Positions 25,336 through 33,003 of a stretch of DNA of 64,000 bases are shown in pieces (position 1 is the first letter of the stretch; each line of letters begins with the position of its first letter). The DNA lies in NCBI RefSeq assembly GCF_019802085.1, contig NZ_JAHVHV010000002.1, forward strand, positions 806,001 through 870,000, read 5' to 3'. Position numbers and translations under genes: made by a program. The notes below the pieces were generated by a model. It ran no database searches, was not told the DNA's origin, and saw nothing but the letters and a program-made list of their open reading frames with translations. This DNA comes from Ferrimonas balearica (GTDB taxonomy: Bacteria > Pseudomonadota > Gammaproteobacteria > Enterobacterales > Shewanellaceae).

Positions 25336-26004
25336 TCAGGACTCCTGGTTTTCCAGCTTGGCCTTGGCCAGGCGTTGGGCGATGGCGGACTGGCGGGCCA
25401 GGGCTTCCAGCTCCTGCAGCTTGGCGTGGTCCTTGTCCGCCACGGCACCCTCCAGGCCGGTTTGGCGACTGAGCACCCGCTCGAACGCCTGCTCGGCTTT
25501 GGCCGCGGTGTTACCGGCACTGGCGGTGGGGGCATTGCCTGCCGGGCTCTCGGCGCTGTGCTGCTGGCTTTGACGGTACGCCTTCAGGGCGTCCAGCATC
25601 TCCCGGCGCTTGGCCTGCAGCGCGTCGATGTAACCCTCCGCTTCGGTCAACTCGTCGCTTTTCTCGCTGAGCACTTTTTGCAGCACCGGCAGCTGGGCTT
25701 CGATGTCCATCTGGCGGGCGATCACCGCTTCGGCCAGGTCATCGCGCCCGGCATCCACCGCGATGCGCAGCTTATCGGCCAGTTCGTCATGCTCCGAGGA
25801 GCTGGCCTGGAAGCGTTTGGCCGCCAGGTGTTTGGCCGCTTCCAGTTTGCCCAGTTCGTGGCGCAGCTCGTTGATGGCCTGCTCCATCTCGGCGATGGCG
25901 CCCTCCATGGCCAGTTCCGGGGCGGCGTTCTCCATGCTGTCCACCAGGCCGTTGGCCGAGGCGGTAATAAGGCGTGAAATGCGACTGAAAATCCCGTCAT
26001 TCAT
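25336..26004 (-). CDS. PspA/IM30-family protein
   Basis: The 222-residue protein starts at ATG 26004. It begins with an amphipathic helix (MNDGIFSRISRLITASANGL), then is almost all coiled coil, with the family segments ENAAPELAMEGAIAEMEQAI and LAAKRFQAS. PspA-type proteins are ESCRT-III-like and bind stressed membranes. It differs from classic phage-shock PspA in its long Ala/Ser-rich linker (about residues 155-175). There is no pspBC or pspF nearby. Instead it sits with yqiJK, a pairing also known elsewhere. Its start overlaps the end of the upstream gene by 8 bases. Confidence 0.92.
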   Translation of the reverse strand: MNDGIFSRISRLITASANGLVDSMENAAPELAMEGAIAEMEQAINELRHELGKLEAAKHLAAKRFQASSSEHDELADKLRIAVDAGRDDLAEAVIARQMDIEAQLPVLQKVLSEKSDELTEAEGYIDALQAKRREMLDALKAYRQSQQHSAESPAGNAPTASAGNTAAKAEQAFERVLSRQTGLEGAVADKDHAKLQELEALARQSAIAQRLAKAKLENQES

Positions 26005-26464
26005 GATCCGTTTCCTTCTGTATCTCGAGGTAGAGTCGGGCCAGGCCCGCCAGCGGGTCCGGTGCCCCTGCGGGGGCCGCCTTGCCCAGGTGTTGCCGAA
26101 GCAGGGTGTCGAGCCACTGCAGGCTCGCGTCGAGGATCTGCCGCTCCCAGGCTTGCTGCTCGGCCGAGGTCGCACAAGGGGGCGGTGGCGTCAGTCCGGG
26201 ACGCAGCAGATCCGGCAGGTGAGTCAGGTAGTGTTTGGCCAGCGGCGCGTCGGCCTGGGGCAGCCGTTGGCGAAGGGGCGCCAGCAGGCGATCGATCTGG
26301 GGTTGGGCCTGCTCCGGGGTGTGCTGACCAAAAGCGCACTCCCGGGCGAAGGCGATGAGCTCCCGCAGCTTGTCGCTTTGGGTGGTGGCCCCGTTCCAGT
26401 CGATGGCCATCAGCAGGTCGTAGTCCGCGTCGTCCAGGCGGGCACTGATCGGGTGTTTGCGCAT
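25997..26464 (-). CDS. Unknown protein with ribbon-helix-helix-like N-terminus
   Basis: The product has 155 residues and is first in the operon with the PspA-like gene, yqiJ and yqiK. Residues 5-40 (ISARLDDADYDLLMAIDW, then SDKLRELIAFAR) resemble a ribbon-helix-helix DNA-binding domain: a short beta strand, then two helices. The rest is helical, rich in Leu, Gln and Pro, with no known domain. An RHH protein opening a membrane-stress operon could be its autoregulator, which is an inference. AAGGA precedes the ATG. The last 8 bases overlap the PspA-like gene. Confidence 0.7.
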   Translation of the reverse strand: MRKHPISARLDDADYDLLMAIDWNGATTQSDKLRELIAFARECAFGQHTPEQAQPQIDRLLAPLRQRLPQADAPLAKHYLTHLPDLLRPGLTPPPPCATSAEQQAWERQILDASLQWLDTLLRQHLGKAAPAGAPDPLAGLARLYLEIQKETDHE

Positions 26465-26665
26465 GGGTCCTTCCTTGCGTCACGGTGCGTGTTTACAACT
26501 GTATACGAGCGATTAACAAATGAGCAATCTGCAAATGTTGTGCGAGATCAACCCGGTAGCGAGTTAGCTTTCGGCTTGCACGCCCTGTGGGCGCGCCATT
26601 CACTTAGCCCAATTGGCGTCTAAGCTGTTAGCGAATTCCCCAGTTGAAAAGCCAAAGGAGTGAAC

Positions 26666-27043
26666 ATGCGCAATCCCGTGGGCTGGTTTGAGATCTACGT
26701 GTCCGACTTGGACAGGGCCAAGGCGTTCTACCAACAGGTGTTCGACACCACCCTCAGTCAGATTAACCCCGGGGTCGGCGGCGGGCCTGAGATGTGGGCC
26801 TTCCCCTGGGTGGATGAGGGCTACGGCGCTGCGGGGGCGATCTGTCACATGGAAGGGGTGCCGGCGGGGGCCAACAGCACCCTGGTGTACTTCAGCTGCG
26901 ACGACTGCGCGGTGGAGGAGAGTCGGGTGGCGGACGCCGGTGGCACCCTGGTGCGGCCCAAGATGAGCATCGGCGAGTACGGCTTTATCAGCATCGCCTC
27001 GGATCCGGACGGCAACATGATTGGCCTCCACTCCCACCAATAA
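26666..27043 (+). CDS. VOC-superfamily (glyoxalase/bleomycin-resistance fold) protein
   Basis: The 125-residue protein starts at ATG 26666, 5 bases after AAGGAG. A GTG two codons upstream overlaps that site and is excluded. It shows the VOC pattern: VGWFEIYVSDLDRAKAFYQQVF at the N-terminus and YGFISIASDPDGNMIGLHS at the C-terminus, with probable metal ligands His/Glu in the usual places. VOC proteins include glyoxalases, dioxygenases and antibiotic-binding proteins, so the reaction is not predictable. A strong terminator follows immediately. Confidence 0.88.
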   Translation: MRNPVGWFEIYVSDLDRAKAFYQQVFDTTLSQINPGVGGGPEMWAFPWVDEGYGAAGAICHMEGVPAGANSTLVYFSCDDCAVEESRVADAGGTLVRPKMSIGEYGFISIASDPDGNMIGLHSHQ

Positions 27044-27044
27044 A

Positions 27045-27074
27045 AAAACCGCCGGCGTCCTGCCGGCGGTTTTC
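27045..27074 (+). terminator. Terminator of the VOC gene
   Basis: A 12-bp stem, AAAACCGCCGGC with GCCGGCGGTTTT, has a 5-base loop. Confidence 0.9.
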
Positions 27075-27124
27075 CTTTCTCTGGTTTTTATTGTTTTTCG
27101 CAGGGTACAGAGGCAGTGCCGCTG

Positions 27125-27691
27125 TCAGAGAAACTCGATGGCCGGCTCCAGGGCCTTGAGCCGGGCCAGGGAGTGCACCGGCAGGGCCAGCTCATCCGCC
27201 AGGGCCCGACCGGACTGAAAGGATTTTTCCACCACGATGCCGACCCCGGCCAGGGTGGCGCCGGCCTGCCGGCAGACGCTCTGCATCCCCTGCAGCGCCT
27301 GGCCGTGGGCCAAAAAGTCGTCCACGAACAGCAGGCGTTCGCCGGTGGTCAGGTGGCGGGCGTCGCAGGTGAGGGTGTACTGGGTGTTCTTGGTGAAGCT
27401 TTTCACCTCGGCGGTGAGCAGGGCCGCGTTGTCCAGGATGCTGGCGGCCTTTTTGCACACCACCAGAGGCTTGCCCAGCGCCAGCGCGGTCAGGGTGCCG
27501 ATGGCGATGCCGCCGGCCTCGATGGTCACCACCTTGTCGATGGCCGCGTCCCGGTAGTGCTCGGCGATGGCCTGGGCGCACCAGTTGAGCAGCGCCACGT
27601 CCAGCTGCTTGGTCAGAAAGCCGCTGGCGTCCAGGGCGGCGGCACTTTTTACCACCCCCTGGTCGAGGATCCGTTGTTGCAATGGGTTCAT
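27125..27691 (-). CDS. xpt: Xanthine phosphoribosyltransferase
   Basis: The 188-residue enzyme is of the Bacillus Xpt type (not the shorter E. coli Gpt type). It starts MNPLQQRILDQGVV. It has the purine-site region and EAGGIAIG, then the PRPP-binding loop LLFVDDFLAHGQAL. It converts xanthine (and less well guanine) with PRPP to the nucleotide. It is 12 bases downstream of the NCS2 permease gene, and both lie behind a guanine-type riboswitch, so uptake and salvage are controlled together. The xpt-permease-riboswitch arrangement mirrors that of Bacillus with the gene order reversed. Confidence 0.95.
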   Translation of the reverse strand: MNPLQQRILDQGVVKSAAALDASGFLTKQLDVALLNWCAQAIAEHYRDAAIDKVVTIEAGGIAIGTLTALALGKPLVVCKKAASILDNAALLTAEVKSFTKNTQYTLTCDARHLTTGERLLFVDDFLAHGQALQGMQSVCRQAGATLAGVGIVVEKSFQSGRALADELALPVHSLARLKALEPAIEFL

Positions 27692-27703
27692 CGTGGCTCC
27701 TTG

Positions 27704-29074
27704 TTACAGCATCACCAGGTAGGCGACGAAGATGGCCGACAGGCCGTAGATGATGGGGTGCACCTGGCGGCCCTTGCCGGCCACCACCATGGCGAAGGCG
27801 TAGCTGATAAAGCCCATGGCCATGCCGTTGGCGGGGGAGAAGCTCAGGATGGTGAACATGATGGTGAAGAAGGCGGCGATGCGGGACTCCTTCTTGTCCC
27901 ACTGGATCTGGCCCAGGCGGCCCACCATGTAGATCCCCACCACGATCATCGCCGGGGCGACGATGGCGGTGGAGAACAGGGAAAACACCGGGTAGAAGAA
28001 CAGCGAGGCCAGGAAGAGCACCGCCACAGTCACCGCCGCCAGGCCGGTCTTGGCGCCCTGGGAGGAGGCGATGCCGGACTCGGAGAAGGCGGTGATGGAG
28101 GTGGTGCCCAGCACGGTGCCGGCCACGGTGCCGCCGGCGTCGGCCACCAGGGCGGAGCGGGCGTTGGGCACCTTGCCGTTCTTGTCGATGATGCCGGCGT
28201 CACGGCCCACCCCGACGATGGTGGAGAGGCCATCGAAGAAGTCGACGATAAAGAAGATGATGACGATGAACAGCAGGTCAAACAGCTTATCGACGGTGAG
28301 AAACTCGAAGTTGAAGATCTGGCCGAAGGTGGGGGCCAGGCTCGGCGGCGCGGTGATCCACTGCTCCGGCAGCGGCGCGTACTGGGTGCCGAGGAAGGCG
28401 TCGGAGAGCAACGTCAGGACGATGGAGGCGATAAAGGCGATAAAGGTCGCCAGCTTGATGTCGCGCACCATGCAGCCCAGGGCCACGAACAGGCTGATAA
28501 AGGCGATGGCGATCTGCGGGTCCGTGATGTCCCCCAGGCTGACCAGGATCACCGGGTTGGAGACGATGATGCCGGCGTTCTTGAGTCCCAGGAAGGCGAT
28601 AAACAGGCCCAGGGAGACGGTGATGGCGAGCTTCAGGTCCTCGGGGATCGACTCGATCATCCGCTTGCGCACCCGGGTCAGGGAGAAGGCCAGGTAGACC
28701 AGGCCGGAGAGGAAGATCCCGAACAGCGCCTCGTGCCACAGCAGGGCCACCGAGCCGGAGAGCAGCATCCCCTTGAAGAAGCCGTTCATGCTCATGCCAG
28801 GGGCCAGCATCACCGGGTAGTTGCCGAACAGGCCCATGATCAGGGTGGCGAAGGCGGCGGCCAAGGCGGTGGCGGTGAACACGGCGCCGCGGTCCATCCC
28901 CTCGATGCCACCGAGGATGGCGGGGTTGACCGCCAGGATGTAGCTCATGGCCAGGAAGGTGATGAAGCCGGCGTAGAGTTCGGTGCCCACGGTGCTGCGC
29001 CGCTGGCGGATCTGGAAGGTCGAGTCCAGGGTGGAGGACCGGCTGACCCGGTCGAGCAGGGAGGTGATCGCCAC
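27704..29074 (-). CDS. NCS2/AzgA-family purine permease
   Basis: The 456-residue protein has about 12-14 membrane segments. It begins with the AzgA-type cytoplasmic lead (STVGTELYAGFITFLAMSYILAVNP) and has LAPGMSMNGFFKG and the TS-SAFSES-like segment ITAFSESGIASSQGAKTGL, both typical of hypoxanthine/guanine permeases. The start is GTG 29074 with AAGG about 10 bases upstream. It is the first gene after the guanine riboswitch and is followed by xpt. Guanine, hypoxanthine or xanthine is the likely substrate, brought in with protons. Confidence 0.93.
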   Translation of the reverse strand: MAITSLLDRVSRSSTLDSTFQIRQRRSTVGTELYAGFITFLAMSYILAVNPAILGGIEGMDRGAVFTATALAAAFATLIMGLFGNYPVMLAPGMSMNGFFKGMLLSGSVALLWHEALFGIFLSGLVYLAFSLTRVRKRMIESIPEDLKLAITVSLGLFIAFLGLKNAGIIVSNPVILVSLGDITDPQIAIAFISLFVALGCMVRDIKLATFIAFIASIVLTLLSDAFLGTQYAPLPEQWITAPPSLAPTFGQIFNFEFLTVDKLFDLLFIVIIFFIVDFFDGLSTIVGVGRDAGIIDKNGKVPNARSALVADAGGTVAGTVLGTTSITAFSESGIASSQGAKTGLAAVTVAVLFLASLFFYPVFSLFSTAIVAPAMIVVGIYMVGRLGQIQWDKKESRIAAFFTIMFTILSFSPANGMAMGFISYAFAMVVAGKGRQVHPIIYGLSAIFVAYLVML

Positions 29075-29168
29075 AGTGAAGTTGCCTTTCGGTTGCTGTT
29101 TTCAGGGCAATTTACCGGCAGCTATCACTGGACCCGCCCGACGCAGTGGCGCCCGGTGGGGGATTGGA

Positions 29169-29231
29169 CTGTAGTCACAAGATTCGGTCTTGTGGTAGAG
29201 ACTTCTGGACCTGATTTCCAGAGATATACAG
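29169..29231 (-). promoter_or_regulatory. Guanine-type purine riboswitch aptamer
   Basis: On the minus strand, P1 pairs CTGTA with TACAG. Then come TATATCT, a P2 hairpin (CTGGA with TCCAG), the conserved J2-3 GTCTCTACC, a P3 hairpin (ACAAGA with TCTTGT) and J3-1 GACTAC. These are the invariant elements of the purine riboswitch. The specificity base in GACTAC is C, which selects guanine or hypoxanthine rather than adenine. It lies 95 bases upstream of the permease start. No T-run terminator is obvious in between, so control may act at translation. Confidence 0.93.
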
Positions 29232-29253
29232 CGCAATAAATTGTTGGGCGCGC

Positions 29254-29281
29254 ATTGTAGTCATGTGGGATTTCGGCGCAA
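29254..29281 (-). promoter_or_regulatory. Probable sigma-70 promoter of the riboswitch operon
   Basis: On the minus strand TTGCGC (-35, 29276-29281) and TACAAT (-10, 29254-29259) are separated by 16 bases. The predicted start lies just upstream of the aptamer at about 29247, so the aptamer would be near the 5' end of the RNA. Confidence 0.6.
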
Positions 29282-29331
29282 CCGCCGGGGCCAAAAGTGT
29301 GGCCTGGGCAACGGTTTGAGGGGGTGGAAAC

Positions 29332-30198
29332 CTATTCGGCGGCGGTGGCGTGGCGCAGGCCCCGATCCCGCACCGCCCATTGAAACTGGCGCTTGTCCGC
29401 TTCGTCCTGCCACTGCACCGCCCCCTTGACCCGACCCTTCTCCGTCAGCTGCAGCTGACCGTCGTCGTCCCACTCCAGGTACCCCAGGCGGGCCAGCAGG
29501 GCCAGCAGGGCCCGGGGGTGCAGGGCGATGCGCTCGGCAAACTCCTCGGTGGAGAGGTGTTCGATCGTCGCCTCGGGGGTCTGTGCCGCCTCAACATCGG
29601 GCTGGGCGCTTAGCGGTGTTGGGGTCGCGGCTGGCGATACCGGTTGCGACTCATCGGGGAGGGGGGCTTCCGTCTCCTGCGGCGGCACCTGAGGCGCATC
29701 GCTGGGGGCGGGTTTCATCAGCTCCGGCAGGGCGGCCATCAGCGGCTCGCGCACCGACTCCAGGGGGTAGTGGCGTTGGCTGGGGAAGCGCAACAGCGGC
29801 AGGGGCAGCTGTTTGCACGCCTCCTGCACCACCAGATCGTGCTGCTGGGCCTTGCGGCCGGGTTTCTCAATCTCGATGGCGGCGCGGATCTTAAGGCTGT
29901 GGGCCTCACAGAGGACAAAATCGAAGGTCTTCTCCCGCAGCTGGGCAAACTCCGCCAGCCAGTGATCCCGGTGGCGGCCGCGCCCAGGGGCCAGCACGTC
30001 GGCGATCTTCACCTTGGCAAACACCCTAAGGGGCACAGAAAGGGTGTCCAGGGTGCTTTGCAGGGCACTGGAGAGCGCCCGTTCCTGGGGGCTGAGGCTG
30101 GGCTCGCGGTGGCGGCGTTTGGCCCGCCGTCGGCGCCACCACAGGGCACCGGCCAGGGCCAGCACCAGGAACAGCAGCAGGGCAAGGTAGGGCGTCAT
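29332..30198 (-). CDS. DUF2726 membrane-anchored protein
   Basis: The 288-residue protein has one N-terminal membrane helix (residues 4-21) followed by a strongly basic stretch (WWRRRRAKRRHR). The DUF2726 domain (about 45-165) has RVFAKVKIADVL, FDFVLCEAHSLKIRAAIEIE and PLLRFPSQRHYPLESVREPL. This domain resembles restriction-endonuclease-like folds in its E-x-K-like and D/E positions, but the function is unknown. The C-terminal half has a Pro/Ala-rich linker and a small winged-helix-like end. A shorter, diverged paralogue lies at 30870-31385. Confidence 0.85.
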   Translation of the reverse strand: MTPYLALLLFLVLALAGALWWRRRRAKRRHREPSLSPQERALSSALQSTLDTLSVPLRVFAKVKIADVLAPGRGRHRDHWLAEFAQLREKTFDFVLCEAHSLKIRAAIEIEKPGRKAQQHDLVVQEACKQLPLPLLRFPSQRHYPLESVREPLMAALPELMKPAPSDAPQVPPQETEAPLPDESQPVSPAATPTPLSAQPDVEAAQTPEATIEHLSTEEFAERIALHPRALLALLARLGYLEWDDDGQLQLTEKGRVKGAVQWQDEADKRQFQWAVRDRGLRHATAAE

Positions 30199-30338
30199 TC
30201 AGGGTTCACCGTGAAAAGGGATGCACTAAACATAGACCGAAAAACGCCGCTAAAGGCCTGACGCAGTGTGGGTTAGGGGGTAGACTGCCGGGGCCCCGCG
30301 AGCCGAGCGGGGGCCATTTCAGCAAAGAGTGAGTCAGG

Positions 30339-30857
30339 ATGCGGTTAGAAACGGTGGATAAGGGGCGCTACCGGCGCCAGGTGAACCAGGTGACCCTGGG
30401 CTTTGTGGGTGCGCTGGCGCTGTTGTCGGTGGCCTTGGGGGCGGGGCTGATTGCCCTGTTTGGCCAGGGGCCGAGCGCGCCGGGTGAGTCCACCGGGCAC
30501 TTCCACCTCAACCTGATGGGGGTAATCCTGGCCCTGGGGCTGTGCTCCGCGGTGCTGGCGGGGTTGCGCCGCCACCCCCGATTCCACGAACTCTTCTACG
30601 TCTGGCAGCTCAAGCAGATGCAGAACCGCCTCTACCGCAAGCTGGCCAGGATCCAGGCCGCGGCGGAGGGCAATGATCCCAAGGCCCTGTCGATGCTGGA
30701 TTTTTATCATCGCAGTCGCAAGCTGGTGTATGAGCTGGACAACAACACCCTGACCCTGTCCGCCGTGGAGCGCGACCTGGCCCGGGTGGTGGAGCAGGCC
30801 GAGGCCCTGGATGAGCCCCTGCCGGCGTTTGATCCCCAGTGGCTGGCGGATTACTGA
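30339..30857 (+). CDS. DUF3087 membrane protein
   Basis: The 172-residue protein has two membrane helices (about residues 21-42 and 57-76), then a helical cytoplasmic domain with FHELFYVWQLKQMQNRLYRKL and ALSMLDFYHRSRKLVYELDNNTLTL. This is the DUF3087 pattern, seen in marine gammaproteobacteria and of unknown function. It lies between two DUF2726-type genes on the opposite strand. A weak GAGTGAG lies upstream of the ATG. Confidence 0.82.
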   Translation: MRLETVDKGRYRRQVNQVTLGFVGALALLSVALGAGLIALFGQGPSAPGESTGHFHLNLMGVILALGLCSAVLAGLRRHPRFHELFYVWQLKQMQNRLYRKLARIQAAAEGNDPKALSMLDFYHRSRKLVYELDNNTLTLSAVERDLARVVEQAEALDEPLPAFDPQWLADY

Positions 30858-30869
30858 GCCCCGGGGGCG

Positions 30870-31385
30870 TTAGGAGGAGACCGGCTCGTCCCGGTTCAGG
30901 GATTGGATGGCGTCGAACAGGCTGTCGCGCTCGTCGTTGGTCAGGTGGCCGTGCTGGGCCTGGGGGGCGCTGGTGTCCCCCAGGTAGGGAGCCAGCAACA
31001 GGGGCAGGGTGCTGGGGTTGTCCAGCTCCTGCTCCGGAAGGGCCTCCAGGGGCAGGCCGGCGCTCTGGCACAGCTGACGCAGGGCGCGGCTGGGACTGCG
31101 GCTGATGGCCAGCAGGGGTTTGAGGCTGTGGGGATCGCACAGCACTAGATCCAGCGCCGGCAGCGCCCTGTCCGGGGCCGGTTGAAACAGGGCCTCGGCG
31201 GGCACCTGGGGCAGCACCAGGGCGTGAGCCCCGGCGGCCTGTTGGACCTGCAGGAAGACCTGGCGGGCCGGCGGGGAGAGCAGGGCGGGCACCAGCGTGG
31301 GCGCCTCGCTTTGGCGGCGCTGCAGCCGAGGCAGCAGCAGGACCACCGCCAGTACCAGGGGGGCCAGGATCCAAAGCCATTCCAC
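30870..31385 (-). CDS. Shortened DUF2726-like paralogue
   Basis: The 171-residue protein has an N-terminal membrane helix (residues 2-20). The soluble part includes LDLVLCDPHSLKPLLAI, which aligns with FDFVLCEAHSLKIRAAIEIE of the DUF2726 protein 700 bases away, and LPLEALPEQELDNP aligns with that protein's PLPLLRFPSQRHYP. The acidic and basic residues that may form an active site in the longer paralogue are mostly replaced here. It is probably a diverged duplicate, function unknown. It is convergent with the DUF3087 gene, 12 bases apart. Confidence 0.65.
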   Translation of the reverse strand: MEWLWILAPLVLAVVLLLPRLQRRQSEAPTLVPALLSPPARQVFLQVQQAAGAHALVLPQVPAEALFQPAPDRALPALDLVLCDPHSLKPLLAISRSPSRALRQLCQSAGLPLEALPEQELDNPSTLPLLLAPYLGDTSAPQAQHGHLTNDERDSLFDAIQSLNRDEPVSS

Positions 31386-31595
31386 CGTGTTGTTCTCCCT
31401 CTATTTTGTCTGATTGCCCACTCTACCCAATTCCCGGCCCGGGGCGAAACCGTCGCGGCTTCGACCGGGTGAGAATTGGCCGGACGCTCCGGTGAGCATG
31501 ATCCCCATCACAGAGCCGTTGAATCGGCAGGCAATTTTCCTCGCATGGGGCATGCTAACCGCCCTTGATGTCAATCCGAAGAACTCCCGCTTTCC

Positions 31596-31949
31596 ATGGA
31601 ACTGCTGTTTGGTCTGGCCACCCTGATTGGCCTGTGGCTGCTGGGCGAGGCGTTGGCCCAGTGGCTGAGCCTGCCCATCCCCGGCTCGGTGCTCGGCATG
31701 GCCGCCCTGTTTCTCTTCTTACTTCTGCGCGGCGGCGAGCCCAAGGCGATCACCGTGGCCAGTGACGGCCTGCTGAAGTACCTGGCGCTGCTGTTTGTGC
31801 CCGCCGGAGTGGGGGTGATGGTGTACGGCGATGACCTGCTGGCCGCCTGGCTGCCCGCCACGGTGGCGGTAGTGGTGGCCACGTTGGTGACCCTGGCGGT
31901 CAGCGCCGCGGTGATGGCCCTGGCGATGCGACTGGGGGCACGACGATGA
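31596..31949 (+). CDS. LrgA/CidA-family holin-like protein
   Basis: The 117-residue protein has four membrane helices. The family motif LPIPGSVLGMAALFLFLLLRG is present, then LLKYLALLFVPAGVGVM. In the CidA/LrgA family these small proteins affect murein hydrolase activity or, with LrgB, transport of small acids such as pyruvate. Its ATGA stop overlaps the start of the LrgB-type gene, so the two are coupled. The upstream region at 31386-31595 has no clear regulator gene. Confidence 0.92.
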   Translation: MELLFGLATLIGLWLLGEALAQWLSLPIPGSVLGMAALFLFLLLRGGEPKAITVASDGLLKYLALLFVPAGVGVMVYGDDLLAAWLPATVAVVVATLVTLAVSAAVMALAMRLGARR

Positions 31950-32647
31950 TCCACAGCCTGACCCAGGACCCCGCCTTCTGCCTGATGCTGACCCTGCTGG
32001 TGTTCGCCTGCGGCCAGTGGCTGTTTGAGCGCAGCGGTCGCCACCCCATGGTCAACCCGGTGGCCTTTGCCATCCTCACCATCATCCCTTTGCTGCTGTG
32101 GCTGGGGATCCCCTATGCCCAGTACTTCGAGGGGGCGCAGATCATCCATTTCCTGTTGGGGCCGGCCACCGTGGCCCTGGCGGTGCCCCTCTATCGCCAG
32201 CTGCACCACCTCAAGCGATTGTGGCTGCCCATCGCCCTGGCGATCCTGGCCTCGGTGAGCGTCAGTTACCTGGGGGCGGTGCAGCTGAGCCAGTGGCTGG
32301 CGATGCCCAGCGAGATGGGCCAGTCCCTGGCACTGAAATCGGTGACGGTGCCGGTGGCCATGGGGCTCAGTGGCCAGCTCGAGGCGGTGGTCTCCCTGAC
32401 CATCGTCTTTGTGGTGATCACCGGCAACCTGGGCAGCATCATCGGCAGCGGCGTGTTGCGCCGCCTGGGGGTGCGGGATCCCAAGGTGGTGGGGCTGGCC
32501 TTGGGGGCCACCGCCCACGGCCAGGGGGCTGCCCGGGCCTTCCAGTTGCACCCGGAATCCGGGGCCTTTGCCGGCCTGGCGATGGCCCTGACCGCCATCG
32601 CCGCTTCACTGGTCATGCCATTGATCCACGTGCTGTTAAATGCCTAA
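31946..32647 (+). CDS. LrgB/CidB-family protein
   Basis: The 233-residue membrane protein has about seven or eight helices. It has LPSEMGQSLALKSVTVPVAMG-like sequence, then VFVVITGNLGSIIGSGVLRRLGVRDPKVVGLALGATAHGQGAARAF, which is the LrgB signature. It pairs with the LrgA-type protein upstream. In several bacteria LrgAB transports pyruvate, which would suit a site beside the lactate genes, but that link is an inference. The gene is followed by a long regulatory gap before the lactate permease. Confidence 0.92.
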   Translation: MIHSLTQDPAFCLMLTLLVFACGQWLFERSGRHPMVNPVAFAILTIIPLLLWLGIPYAQYFEGAQIIHFLLGPATVALAVPLYRQLHHLKRLWLPIALAILASVSVSYLGAVQLSQWLAMPSEMGQSLALKSVTVPVAMGLSGQLEAVVSLTIVFVVITGNLGSIIGSGVLRRLGVRDPKVVGLALGATAHGQGAARAFQLHPESGAFAGLAMALTAIAASLVMPLIHVLLNA

Positions 32648-32788
32648 CAATTTGACCAATTTCTTTCCCATCTTGTCGCTTCCGGATTTCCGAATTGTTA
32701 CGCAAATGCGACGGGGGTTGGGGTGAGCAATTCATAAGCGATGAGAATCTTTCCCCCAGGTCGCGAAATGGGGAATTGGTATGATCTA

Positions 32789-32802
32789 TTGATCTGGCTC
32801 AA
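32789..32802. promoter_or_regulatory. FNR-like site upstream of the lactate permease gene
   Basis: TTGATCTGGCTCAA matches the FNR consensus TTGAT-N4-ATCAA with one mismatch (C for A at position 10). It lies 202 bases before the permease start. Anaerobic control of lactate uptake would suit this organism. Confidence 0.5.
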
Positions 32803-32828
32803 GTGAAAGGCTTTCATGCGCGGATTAG

Positions 32829-32844
32829 GGTGATTTGGCTCACA
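32829..32844. promoter_or_regulatory. CRP-like site upstream of the lactate permease gene
   Basis: GGTGATTTGGCTCACA matches the CRP consensus TGTGA-N6-TCACA with one mismatch in the left arm and a perfect right arm. It lies 26 bases after the FNR-like site. Confidence 0.5.
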
Positions 32845-33003
32845 GTAATTGTGGGTATGGTGAGGAAGAATCCTCTCTCGCGATTGCCCGGGTTTGGAGT
32901 TCCTGCCTGTAGGTCGACGATTTGAAGTCGATCACGCTCCTGTCTTTGAGGCGATCGTAACTAAGATAAAAAACGCGAAAGACTCAAAAAGAGGGACAAG
33001 GTT

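Noticed and set aside
26530-26545. Sigma-54 promoter before the PspA-like operon
   Set aside because: Spacing fits, but the essential GG of the -24 element is CG. Too weak to annotate as a feature.
27116-29239. A 707-codon plus-strand open frame opposite xpt and the permease
   Set aside because: Low-complexity Gly/Glu/Asp/His composition. It also covers the riboswitch, whose structure explains the sequence better.
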